NCBI RefSeq assembly: GCF_000834655.1 | Contig: NZ_JXQQ01000132.1 | Span: 21,034 to 85,033 of the forward strand | Source of the DNA: Variovorax paradoxus | GTDB lineage: Bacteria > Pseudomonadota > Gammaproteobacteria > Burkholderiales > Burkholderiaceae_C | DNA length: 64,000 nucleotides | Reading direction: 5' to 3' | Part shown: positions 8,228 to 16,103 of the stretch, piece after piece | Numbering within the stretch: the stretch's first letter is position 1 | Layout: every line of letters begins with the position of its first letter | Program-made: the position numbers and the translations under genes | Notes under the pieces: generated by a model | Databases searched by the model: none | The model's input: only the letters and a program-made list of their open reading frames with translations | What the model was told of the DNA's origin: nothing

Positions 8228-9637
8228 GTGAGCAGCCTGAGCGGTCGCCTGCGCCGCGCGAGCCTCTGGCAGCGGCTCGCGCTGCTGCTGTTCCCCGCCC
8301 TCTTGGTGGTGACCGGCCTCGAACTGTGGATGACGCGGCACGACGCGCTCGCGGCCGCCAACGCGGCCTACGACCGGTCGCTGCTGGGCGCCCTGAAATC
8401 CATCGACGCCAACATCTCCACCGCTTCGGGCGGCCTTTCGGTCGAGTTGCCGTACACGATGTTCGAGTTCTTCGAGCTCACGGCGAGCGGCCAGGTGTTC
8501 TTTCGCGTGGCGACCTCCGACGGATTGGTGGAGCTCGGCAGCGCCGACCTGCCCGCGCCGCCCGCCGAAATGAAGATGGGCGTGCCGGGCTTCTACGACG
8601 CCACCTACTTCGGCGAGGCCGTGCGGCTCGCGGCCTACCGGCGCGACCTGGACCGGGCGCCCGCCGGCAGCACGGGGCGCAGCGTGCTGATCCAGGTCGG
8701 CGAGAGCACGCGCTCGCGGCAGGAGTTCAGCGCGCGCTTCGTGCGCAGCGCGGCGCTGCGCGACGGGCTGGTGCTGGCGCTGCTGCTGTGCGGCACCGCC
8801 ATCGCGCTCGCCGCGGCGCTGCGCCCGCTGTCGCGGCTCGCGCGCGAGGTGGAGGCGCGCACGCCCGAGGACCTCACGCGCATCGCCGAGACCGACCTGC
8901 CCGCCGAGGTGCGCCCGCTGGTGAATGCGGTCAACCAGCAGATGTCGCGCACTCAGGACCTCGTGACGCAGCAGCGCCAGTTTCTGGACGACGCCTCGCA
9001 CCAGCTGCGCACGCACCTCACCACGCTGCAGATGCAGGCCGACTACGCCCGGCGCCAGGAAGACCCGGCGCAGGTGCGCGCCGCGCTCGATGCGCTGGGC
9101 ACCGAAATCGGCCGCGCCACGCGCAGCGCACAGCAGTTGCTCGCGCTCGGCCGCAGCGACACGGTGGCGGTCGAGCCTGCCGAGTTCGACCTTGCGGCGC
9201 TGCTGCGCGAAGTGGCGGTGGACCTGCTCCCGCTGGCGCGCGCCAAGCGCATCGACCTGGGCATCCACGCGCCCACGCCCGCGTTCTTCGCGGTCGCGGA
9301 CCGGGGGCTGCTGCGCGAGGCCTTGAGCAACCTCGTGACGAACGCGATCACCTACACGCCGGCCGAAGGCACGATCACCCTCTTCGCCGCGGGCGATGCC
9401 GCGGGCTGGAGCCTCAACGTCGAGGACGACGGCCCGGGCCTGGGCGAAGACGAGCGCTTCGCGCTGGGCCAGCGCTTTCGCCGCGGCGCACGCGCGGGCA
9501 AGGACGGCTTCGGGCTCGGGCTGGCCATTGCGCGGTCGATCGCGCAGCGGCACCGGGGCGAACTGCGGCTCGAGGCGCGCGAGGCCGGCACGGGGCTGCA
9601 TGCGATCATCTGGTGGCCCCGGCCGGCGGCCAGCTAG
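8228..9637 (+). CDS. Sensor histidine kinase (TctE-like)
   Basis: A 469-residue kinase starting at GTG. There is a membrane segment at about 18-35, a periplasmic domain to about 178, a second membrane segment at about 180-198, then a HAMP-like linker, H-box, and ATPase domain with the N-box 'LVTNAITYTP', 'DDGPGLG' and 'GFGLGLAIA'. The periplasmic layout matches TctE-type carboxylate sensors. The H-box reads 'DASHQLRTHLTTLQ': the phospho-accepting His258 is present but the usual proline five residues on is His263. It acts with the upstream regulator; a Bug protein gene follows 13 nt later. Confidence 0.9.
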   Translation: MSSLSGRLRRASLWQRLALLLFPALLVVTGLELWMTRHDALAAANAAYDRSLLGALKSIDANISTASGGLSVELPYTMFEFFELTASGQVFFRVATSDGLVELGSADLPAPPAEMKMGVPGFYDATYFGEAVRLAAYRRDLDRAPAGSTGRSVLIQVGESTRSRQEFSARFVRSAALRDGLVLALLLCGTAIALAAALRPLSRLAREVEARTPEDLTRIAETDLPAEVRPLVNAVNQQMSRTQDLVTQQRQFLDDASHQLRTHLTTLQMQADYARRQEDPAQVRAALDALGTEIGRATRSAQQLLALGRSDTVAVEPAEFDLAALLREVAVDLLPLARAKRIDLGIHAPTPAFFAVADRGLLREALSNLVTNAITYTPAEGTITLFAAGDAAGWSLNVEDDGPGLGEDERFALGQRFRRGARAGKDGFGLGLAIARSIAQRHRGELRLEAREAGTGLHAIIWWPRPAAS

Positions 9638-9650
9638 CGGCGCACACCCC

Positions 9651-10661
9651 ATGCAGATGCCCTCTTCCACCCGCCGCCATGCGCTCTGCACGCTTTCCGC
9701 GCTGCTCGTGCCCGGCATCGCCGCGGCGCAGTCCGTCGACCCTTCATTGGCCGCGGCCGATTGCGTGATTCCCGCCAAGGCCGGCGGCGGCTTCGAGCTC
9801 ACCTGCACCCTTGCGCGCGACGCGCTGCAGGCGGTGCGCCCTTCGCGCCCGCCGCTGGGCCAGCGCTACCTGCCGGGCGGCATCGGCGCCGTCGCCTTTG
9901 ACCGCATCGCCACCGGCCAGCTCGGCGGGCCCGGCACGCTGGTCGCGTTTTCCAGCGGCTCGCTGCTCAACCTGGCGCAGGGCCGCTTCGGGCCGCATCC
10001 CCCTTCCGCGGTGCGCTGGATCGCCACGCTCGGCACCGACTACGGCGTGATCGCCGTGCACCGCGACTCGCCCTACAAGCGCCTGCAGGACCTGGTCGCG
10101 GCGCTCCGGCAAGACCCCTCGCGCCTGGCGTTCGGCGCAGGCGGCACGGTCGGCAGCCAGGACTGGGTGAAGGCCGCGCTGCTGGTGCGCGCCGCGGGCC
10201 GCGACCACAAGGCCATGCGCTTTGTCTCCTTCGAGGGCGGCGGCGATGCGCTGGGCGCGCTGCAGGGCAAGCACGTCGACGTGTTCCCCGGCGACGCGGC
10301 CGAGGCGCTGCAGGCCATGGCGGGCGGCGCGGCGGTGCGCCTCCTGGCGGTGCTGTCGGAGGCGCGCCTCGGCGGCGCGCTCACCGGCGTGCCGACCGCG
10401 CGCGAGCAAGGCGTGGACATCGCCTGGCCCACCGTCCGTGGCCTGTACCTGAGCGCCAACGTGCCCGACGCAGCCGTGCGCACCTGGACCGCCGCCTTCG
10501 CCGAGGCCACTGCCGCGCCCGGCTATGCGGCGCTGCGCGCGCGCCACAGCCTTTATCCTTTCGCGCTCACCGGCGCCGCGCTCGACGACTACGTGCAGGC
10601 CCGCCTCAAGACTTACCAGGCGCTCGCCGACGAACTCGGCCTGCGCCGCTGGAAGCCCTGA
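9651..10661 (+). CDS. Bug/TctC-like periplasmic binding protein
   Basis: A 336-residue protein with an N-terminal signal peptide ending near 'IAAAQS'. It is diverged from the main Bug family but keeps the overall pattern, including 'YLPGGIGAVAFDRI', 'LAFGAGGTVGSQDWVKAALL', 'FEGGGDALGALQGKHVDVFPGD' and 'TGVPTAREQGVDI'. It starts 13 nt after the TctE-like kinase, so it is probably cotranscribed and may present ligand to that sensor or report on it. No TctA or TctB membrane gene is present, so transport by this unit alone is unlikely. Confidence 0.8.
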   Translation: MQMPSSTRRHALCTLSALLVPGIAAAQSVDPSLAAADCVIPAKAGGGFELTCTLARDALQAVRPSRPPLGQRYLPGGIGAVAFDRIATGQLGGPGTLVAFSSGSLLNLAQGRFGPHPPSAVRWIATLGTDYGVIAVHRDSPYKRLQDLVAALRQDPSRLAFGAGGTVGSQDWVKAALLVRAAGRDHKAMRFVSFEGGGDALGALQGKHVDVFPGDAAEALQAMAGGAAVRLLAVLSEARLGGALTGVPTAREQGVDIAWPTVRGLYLSANVPDAAVRTWTAAFAEATAAPGYAALRARHSLYPFALTGAALDDYVQARLKTYQALADELGLRRWKP

Positions 10662-10680
10662 GCCCACGAAGCCTCCTCTC

Positions 10681-11082
10681 ATGACCGAAGACGACATCAC
10701 CCAGCACATCATCGACACGCTCGGCGGCGGACATTTCCAGGTCGCCGACGACAACACCTTCTTCTTTCACGGCGCGGACAACAGGTTCCCCTTCGCAACC
10801 GTTGTGACGAAGGACAACGCGTCCGACAGCGCCTCGAAGCTCGACCGCCCCGGCGTGTTCCGCCTCAACGTGGGCGTGGGCAAGGAGACCTTCCGGGCGC
10901 TGTTCGGCGATGAGCCGGCGGGCGTCGACTTCGCCGCGCTCGACACGCTCATGCCGCATCCGGTGTACGCGAAGATGTATTGGGTCAGCGTGATCAACCC
11001 GAGCGGCAAGACCTTCGAGACGGTGAAGCCGCTGATCGCCGAGGCCCGCAGCCTTGCGGCTGCGAGAGACAAGGGCAAGTAG
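10681..11082 (+). CDS. DUF6194-like hypothetical protein
   Basis: A 133-residue soluble protein. The pattern 'DNTFFFHGADNRFPFATVVT', then 'SKLDRPGVFRLNVGVGKETF' and 'FDTLMPHPVYAKMYWVSVINP'-like text, agrees with DUF6194 as I know it. This family is of unknown function, and the C-terminal half resembles small cytosolic proteins that end in 'LIAEARSLA'. The ATG follows the upstream stop by 19 nt. It is convergent with the next gene across a 26-nt gap that can form a GC-rich hairpin. Confidence 0.75.
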   Translation: MTEDDITQHIIDTLGGGHFQVADDNTFFFHGADNRFPFATVVTKDNASDSASKLDRPGVFRLNVGVGKETFRALFGDEPAGVDFAALDTLMPHPVYAKMYWVSVINPSGKTFETVKPLIAEARSLAAARDKGK

Positions 11083-11108
11083 CCCGGCGGCGGCCTGCCG
11101 GGGCCCCG

Positions 11109-11750
11109 CTACCTGGACGGGCGCGACAGCGTCGCCAGCTTCTTCTTCGCGCTTTGCAGGAGCCCGACCCTCTCGGCAGGCAACTGCGCCTTCGTATCCC
11201 CGAGCTTGATGATCTCCAGCGCCGAGACCTTCGGCTTGAGCGCATCGCGCGGCGTGAGGCCGTTGAACCGCGCGTTCGAGATGACGTGCACCTTCAGGTG
11301 CCGGTGGATGTTCTTCGAGAGCTTCTGGCACGCGGCCGTCATGGCGGCTTCGTCGGGCATCGACTGGCCGTGCACGACGAGCAGCTCGAGGGTGCCGTCC
11401 TTGTCCTCGGCGAGGATGAAGGCGCGCACCACCGAATCCTTGAACTTGCCGCGCAGCATGGTGCGCACCGGCTCGGCGGCGGCGAAGGACTTCAGCGCCA
11501 CGCTGCGCAGTTCGTCGTGAAAGAGGAAGGTGCGGTCGATCGAGACGGTTTCGGCCTCGTCTCCCTTCGCCTTGTGCCGCTTCAGGATGCCGCTGCCGGC
11601 AAGGTGCTCCAGGGTGCGCGCGACGGTGTCGGCGTCGAGCTTCGAACGCTGGGCCAGATCGCTGGCAGAAAACTGCTGGTCGGGCGCCGCGTAGGCAACC
11701 ATCAAGAGCTTTTGCACCTCGGGGGCGAACAGGAAATCGGCGGCACTCAT
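11109..11750 (-). CDS. Winged-helix transcriptional regulator (putative)
   Basis: A 213-residue product with the start taken at MSAADFLF, since the upstream in-frame extension looks unstructured. Residues about 5-75 resemble a winged-helix domain ('FSASDLAQRSKLDADTVART', then 'LEHLAGSGILKRHKAKG'), as in ArsR/MarR-type proteins. The remainder ('RAFILAEDKDGTLELLVVHG', 'IHRHLKVHVISNARF') resembles a nucleotidyltransferase-like sensor fold, but I cannot confirm this. Function unknown; convergent with the DUF6194-like gene. Confidence 0.65.
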   Translation of the reverse strand: MSAADFLFAPEVQKLLMVAYAAPDQQFSASDLAQRSKLDADTVARTLEHLAGSGILKRHKAKGDEAETVSIDRTFLFHDELRSVALKSFAAAEPVRTMLRGKFKDSVVRAFILAEDKDGTLELLVVHGQSMPDEAAMTAACQKLSKNIHRHLKVHVISNARFNGLTPRDALKPKVSALEIIKLGDTKAQLPAERVGLLQSAKKKLATLSRPSR

Positions 11751-11919
11751 TTTTTCGTGGTCTCGAAAGGGGGATCGCATTATCGGGATACCGCCCTCGG
11801 ATGCGGTCTTATCCGCGGCGTTTTCGGCACGAATTCCGAGGCCGCGCATGGCGCAGGCCTACAGCGCTGTCCGGCACCGGCCGCCAAGAATGGCTGCACA
11901 GCAATCAGGAGCTTCAGCC

Positions 11920-12177
11920 ATGGGCATCGAACAAACCATCGACAGGATCAAACAGGTGGACGCCGCACGCGCCGACTATCCCGGCGAGCACCTCATCGTG
12001 CTCGGCGCCGGCGTGCTGCTGCTGCTCGCGGCCGGTCGCAGCCGCTCGTTCCTCATGCGCATCGCGGCAGGCGCCGCCGGCGGCGCGTTGATCGGGCGGG
12101 CTGCGAGCGGCACCGGCGGCATCGCCAAGCTCGCGGGCGCACTGCAAAGCGGAGGCCTCGCATGGCCGCGGCGCTGA
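11920..12177 (+). CDS. Small membrane protein (85 aa)
   Basis: An 85-residue product preceded by AGGAG at 11906-11911. There is one clear hydrophobic segment ('LIVLGAGVLLLLAAG', about residues 26-40) and a glycine-rich second one (about 45-66). No family recognised. Its 3' end overlaps the next gene by 16 nt, so the two are translationally linked. Confidence 0.6.
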   Translation: MGIEQTIDRIKQVDAARADYPGEHLIVLGAGVLLLLAAGRSRSFLMRIAAGAAGGALIGRAASGTGGIAKLAGALQSGGLAWPRR

Positions 12178-12617
12178 ATTCGCGGGCGGCGCTGTCCGAC
12201 GCCGGTTCCCAACGGTATTGGGCGCCATGCCTTGCCGTGGCGCTTGTGGCGATGTCGCTTTTCTATGTAGCCCTGAAAGACCTGGTGCACGAGAGCGCGG
12301 CGCGCGCACCGAGCCCGCCGCCGGCGATCATGCCGGCCTACGTCGAGGCCACGGAGTCGGCGGGCCGCCTTGCGTTGTCGGATTCGGTCACCAGCTCTTC
12401 GGTGCGGGCCATGCCGGTTTTCCATCGCGCATTGCCGGCGAATGCGAACCTCGTGGCTCCGGCGGAGACCGTCAAGGCCGCACCCGCCGTCACCGAGGTG
12501 CACAAGTGCGTCATGCCTGAAGGCGATGCCATCTATTCCGATGGCCCTTGCCCCGAAGGCGCACGCTCGACCACGCTGCGGCTGCCGCGCGATCTTCACG
12601 CATCTGCTATCCAGTAA
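12162..12617 (+). CDS. Membrane-anchored protein with DUF4124-like tail
   Basis: A 151-residue product with one N-terminal membrane anchor ('WAPCLAVALVAMSLFYVAL', about 20-38), then a low-complexity periplasmic stretch and a C-terminal segment 'HKCVMPEGDAIYSDGPCPEGA'-type text that looks like the short DUF4124 pattern (K-C, G-x-x-x-Y-S-D-x-P-C). DUF4124 proteins are exported and of unknown role. It overlaps the preceding small membrane protein gene. Confidence 0.6.
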   Translation: MAAALNSRAALSDAGSQRYWAPCLAVALVAMSLFYVALKDLVHESAARAPSPPPAIMPAYVEATESAGRLALSDSVTSSSVRAMPVFHRALPANANLVAPAETVKAAPAVTEVHKCVMPEGDAIYSDGPCPEGARSTTLRLPRDLHASAIQ

Positions 12618-12683
12618 GCACGGCGGCCACAGGCCGCCCAAGGTCACCGGCGTCGCCGCGCTCGACATCCGGTCGGAAAGGCC

Positions 12684-12977
12684 TTGAAGAAGGACATCCG
12701 GGTCAACGGCAACTGCCTGGGCGAGAGTGCACCCGACGTGTTTTTCTACACGCAGGTGGATGGCGGAAAGAAGAACAAGATCGAAACGGAATCGGAGTTC
12801 TCGCCTAATTTCATGGAACTGTTCATGGACGCCGGCAAGAACTACTTCGTGCGGCAGTTCATCAAGATGGGCGCTTTCGTGGGCGGCGCCGACCTGGAGC
12901 AGATTCCCGAGGAGCAAGGCAAGGCCGACATCGCCAAACTCGGCCTGGCAAAGTCGGGCACCTGCGCAAGCAAGTAG
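12684..12977 (+). CDS. Hypothetical protein, possibly 5'-truncated
   Basis: The readable product is 97 residues from a TTG codon, with no ribosome binding site I can see. It contains 'VNGNCLGESAPDVFFYTQVD' and ends 'KSGTCASK', with two Cys that could form a disulfide. Just upstream, another frame encodes 'PPKVTGVAALDIRSE', which would join well to this frame after a small shift near 12675. So the gene may be a truncated or frameshifted remnant of a longer secreted protein. No family recognised. Confidence 0.4.
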   Translation: MKKDIRVNGNCLGESAPDVFFYTQVDGGKKNKIETESEFSPNFMELFMDAGKNYFVRQFIKMGAFVGGADLEQIPEEQGKADIAKLGLAKSGTCASK

Positions 12978-13076
12978 CGTCGTTGGGGCGGCGATCACAT
13001 GCTGACGATCGCCGTCCAGGCAATTTCCACGTCGGCCTGAGCCCGAGGAACGGGCAGCCGCCAAGGCGTGCCCAGG

Positions 13077-13098
13077 GACTGCGGCAACGGCCGCAGTC
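13077..13098. terminator. Hairpin between convergent genes
   Basis: A perfect 9-bp stem GACTGCGGC / GCCGCAGTC with a 4-nt loop lies just after the stop of the ROK gene on the minus strand and downstream of the 12684-12977 gene on the plus strand. No long T-run follows, so it may act as a weak or factor-assisted terminator in both directions. Confidence 0.5.
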
Positions 13099-13100
13099 TC

Positions 13101-14327
13101 TCAGCCTGCCTTCAGGAACACATCGTGGTCCGGCGCGAAGTTCGCATGCAGCGGCAGCATGGCCCCGCCTAGCGCACACGCCTGCGCCCCCACCCGGCCC
13201 CCGTGCAATTGCGGCGGCCACAGACCTTCCCAGTTGCACTGCGCAAGCGCGGCGCGCGTTTGCTCCAGCAGCGCCTGCAGCAACGCGCGCGACATCGATC
13301 CATCCATCACCACATCGGCGAGGTCGAGCACTGCGGTGCTGCTGACGATGGCATGCGCCAGCGCCAGCGACGCCGACCCGAGCCAGGCCTGCGTGGCCGC
13401 CGCATAAGGGGGCTGCAGCGCGCGGTCGTCGTAGGCCGCCGCGGGGTCGAGCCCTTCGCCCTGCAGGCGCTGCTCCAGCTCCCACAGCGAGGCCTCCGCC
13501 ATCACCTGCGACGGCAGCGCGCCACCCGGGCGCACCGGTTGCATCGGCAGCGAAGCCAGCGCCCCCGCATTGCCGTGCGCGCCCGCGTGCAGGTGCGAGT
13601 CGATGACCAGCCCGCCGCCCACGAAGGTGTCGACGAAGATGTAGAGAAAGCTCTTCAGGTCATGCCCGCGCCCGCCGACCAGTTCGGCCACGCACGCGGC
13701 CACCGTGTCGCGCGCGAAGCTCACCGGCACGTCGGTGCGGGCCCGCACCTCGGCCAACAGGTCCATCTGGTTCCATTCGTCCGACTGCGCCTTCGACAGG
13801 CCCAGCGTGCGGTGCCAGCCGCCAAGCAGGAACGGCGCGGCCAGTCCGACGCCCACATTGCGCGCGGCGAGCGCACCGAGGCCGTCGCGCAGGCGGTGGA
13901 TGTGCTCGGCGATCGACGGCAGCAGCACGCCGGCATCGGGAAAGTCGTAGCCCACCGCGTGGCGCTCGCGCACCTGCGCGGTGAAGTCGATCAAGAGCCA
14001 CTCCGCGCCGCGCCGCCCCACCTTGATGCCGATGGCGAAGGCCCCGTCGGGGTTCAGCGCCAGGGGCACCGAGGGCTGCCCGATGCGCCCGCGCACCCGG
14101 CTCTGCTTGACGATGAGCTGGTCTTCCTCGAGCCGCGCGGTGATGAGCCCGATGGTCTGCGCGCTCAGCCCCGTGAGCCGCGCGAGATCGGCCTTGGGCA
14201 GGCTCGTGTGCACGCGCAGCGCGTGCAGCACCACGCGCTCGTTGAACTGGCGCATGCCGACCTGGTTGGAGCCGCGCGGGCGCAGCAGGTCGGGCGGGCG
14301 CGCGATGGTTGCCTGCGCATCAGGCAT
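13101..14327 (-). CDS. ROK-family transcriptional regulator (FrcR-like)
   Basis: A 408-residue protein with an N-terminal winged helix (about 25-80, 'SLPKADLARLTGLSAQTIGL') and a ROK sugar-kinase-like domain. The usual ROK zinc motif (CxCGxxGCxE) is absent; the matching region reads 'GNAGALASLP' then 'PGGALPSQVM', with no cysteines. It is the last gene of the frc-like operon, with its start overlapping the end of the ATPase gene by 8 nt, so it probably regulates this transporter in response to a sugar. Confidence 0.85.
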   Translation of the reverse strand: MPDAQATIARPPDLLRPRGSNQVGMRQFNERVVLHALRVHTSLPKADLARLTGLSAQTIGLITARLEEDQLIVKQSRVRGRIGQPSVPLALNPDGAFAIGIKVGRRGAEWLLIDFTAQVRERHAVGYDFPDAGVLLPSIAEHIHRLRDGLGALAARNVGVGLAAPFLLGGWHRTLGLSKAQSDEWNQMDLLAEVRARTDVPVSFARDTVAACVAELVGGRGHDLKSFLYIFVDTFVGGGLVIDSHLHAGAHGNAGALASLPMQPVRPGGALPSQVMAEASLWELEQRLQGEGLDPAAAYDDRALQPPYAAATQAWLGSASLALAHAIVSSTAVLDLADVVMDGSMSRALLQALLEQTRAALAQCNWEGLWPPQLHGGRVGAQACALGGAMLPLHANFAPDHDVFLKAG

Positions 14328-15117
14328 GCGCCTCCGCGGGCAGCTGGTCGGCGGTCATGGCGCCCGTCATCACCGCGACGGTGTCGCTCATGCTGATCTT
14401 CTTCGGGTTGAGCACGGCCGCGCGCTTGCCCAGGCGCGCGACGTGGATGCGGTCGGCCACCTCGAACACATGCGGCATGTTGTGGCTGATGAGCACCACG
14501 GGCAGGCCGCGGTCGCGCACGCGGCGGATGAGCTCCAGCACCATGTTGCCCTCCTTCACGCCGAGTGCCGCGGTGGGCTCGTCCATGATGACCACGTGCC
14601 GCGCGAAGGCTGCGCTGCGCGCCACCGCCACGCACTGGCGCTGGCCGCCGGAAAGCGTCTCGACCGCCTGCGTCATCGACTGGATGCCGACCTTCAGGTC
14701 GGCCATGCGGGCGGCGCTTTCCTGCAGCATCTTCTTCTTGTCGAGCATGCGAAGCACATTGCCCAGGAACCCGGGGCGGCGCAGCTCGCGGCCGAGGAAC
14801 AGGTTTTCGTAGATCGTCATCGCGGGCGCGACGGCGAGGTCCTGGTAGACCGTCTCGATGCCCGCGCGCCGCGCATCGAGCGGATTGCGAAAGTGCACCG
14901 GCGCGCCGTCCAGCAGGATCTGGCCCTCGTCGGGAATGGTCGCGCCAGAGAGCGCCTTGATGAGCGACGACTTGCCCGCGCCGTTGTCGCCGATCACCGC
15001 GAGGATTTCTCCTTCGCGCAGTTCGAAATCGACCCCGTCGAGCGCGGTGACCTGGCCGTAGCGCTTCACGAGGCCCTTGGCCTGCATGACGATCTTCGGG
15101 TTGGCAACGGCGTTCAT
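14320..15117 (-). CDS. frcA: Sugar ABC transporter ATP-binding protein (FrcA-like)
   Basis: A 265-residue single-domain ATPase with Walker A 'GDNGAGKSSLIK', signature 'LSGGQRQCVAVAR' and Walker B 'VIMDEPTAALG'. Most sugar ABC ATPases of the ribose type are fused double domains of about 500 residues; the single-domain form with binding protein and one permease fits the FrcBCA fructose system of Sinorhizobium. The start overlaps the permease stop (ATGA). It powers import at the inner membrane. Confidence 0.85.
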   Translation of the reverse strand: MNAVANPKIVMQAKGLVKRYGQVTALDGVDFELREGEILAVIGDNGAGKSSLIKALSGATIPDEGQILLDGAPVHFRNPLDARRAGIETVYQDLAVAPAMTIYENLFLGRELRRPGFLGNVLRMLDKKKMLQESAARMADLKVGIQSMTQAVETLSGGQRQCVAVARSAAFARHVVIMDEPTAALGVKEGNMVLELIRRVRDRGLPVVLISHNMPHVFEVADRIHVARLGKRAAVLNPKKISMSDTVAVMTGAMTADQLPAEAHA

Positions 15118-16076
15118 CAGCGGGCCCCCTTGCGCGAGAGCTGGTCGGCCGCCACCGCGAGGATCACGAGCACGCCCGTCACCAGCACCTGGTAGATCGA
15201 CGACACGCCCATCAGCGTGAGCCCGTTGCGGAACACGCCCACGATCAGCACGCCGATCAGCGAGCCCAGCACGATGCCGCGTCCGCCGAAGAGGCTGGTG
15301 CCGCCGAGCACCACGGCGGTGATGGCGTCCAGGTTCTCGGTCTGCCCCGCGTTCGGATCGCCCACGCCGGTGCGCGCCACCGACAGGAGCGAGGCGATGC
15401 CGTAGAGCACGCCCGCCGCCACGTACACGCCCAGCAGCACGCGCTGCGTGGGAATGCCGACCAGCCGCGTGGCCTCGGCGTTGTTGCCCACCGCATAGAT
15501 GTGGCGGCCCGCGCCCGTCTCGCGCAGCACGAACCAGGCGAGCGCGTAGAGCGCCACCATCAGCACAGAGCCCCACGCCACTTCGGCGCCGCCGATGGCG
15601 AAGGTGGTGCCCAGGCCCGTGAGGCCGGTGGGCAGGTCGGTGATGGTCTGCGAGGAGGAATACAGCTGGGTGATCGCGAACGCGATGTTCAGCGTGCCCA
15701 GCGTCACGATGAAGGGCGGCAGCTTGATGCGCGTGACCAAGAGGCCGTTGATGAGCCCGAACAGCGTCGTCACCCCGATGCCGCAGAGGATGGCCAGCGG
15801 CACCGGCATGCCCAGCTCGGTGGCGAACTTGGTCATGATGATCCCGCCCAGCGCCATCACCATGCCGCACGACAGGTCGATGCCCGCCGTGAGGATGATC
15901 AGCGTCTGGCCGATGGCGATCACCCCCACCACCATCACCTGCTGCAGGATCAGCGAGAGGTTCTCGCCGGTCAGGAACCGGTCGGACTGGGTCGCGAAGA
16001 AGATGCATGCGCCCAGCAGGGCCAGCCACGGCCCCAGGGCGCCCCACGGGATGTGGTGCGTTGCGGATTTCGCCAT
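15117..16076 (-). CDS. frcC: Sugar ABC transporter permease (FrcC-like)
   Basis: A 319-residue permease of the RbsC/FrcC family with about eight to ten membrane segments. Recognisable blocks include 'TAGIDLSCGMVMALGG', 'IKLPPFIVTLGTLNIAF', 'YAVGNNAEATRLVGI' and 'VVLGGTSLFGGRG'. It forms the membrane channel of a fructose- or ribose-type importer with the flanking ATPase and binding-protein genes; a 27-nt gap separates it from the latter. Confidence 0.88.
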   Translation of the reverse strand: MAKSATHHIPWGALGPWLALLGACIFFATQSDRFLTGENLSLILQQVMVVGVIAIGQTLIILTAGIDLSCGMVMALGGIIMTKFATELGMPVPLAILCGIGVTTLFGLINGLLVTRIKLPPFIVTLGTLNIAFAITQLYSSSQTITDLPTGLTGLGTTFAIGGAEVAWGSVLMVALYALAWFVLRETGAGRHIYAVGNNAEATRLVGIPTQRVLLGVYVAAGVLYGIASLLSVARTGVGDPNAGQTENLDAITAVVLGGTSLFGGRGIVLGSLIGVLIVGVFRNGLTLMGVSSIYQVLVTGVLVILAVAADQLSRKGAR

Positions 16077-16103
16077 CGAGATGCTCCCTGAAGGGCTATC
16101 GGT

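Noticed and set aside
6143..9808. A 1221-codon open frame on the minus strand across the two-component genes
   Set aside because: It is antisense to five well-supported genes, has Arg/Ala/His-rich text without any family signature, and reflects high GC content.
11083..11102. CCCGGC/GCCGGG hairpin between convergent genes as a terminator
   Set aside because: Only a 6-bp stem without a T-run; not strong enough to list.
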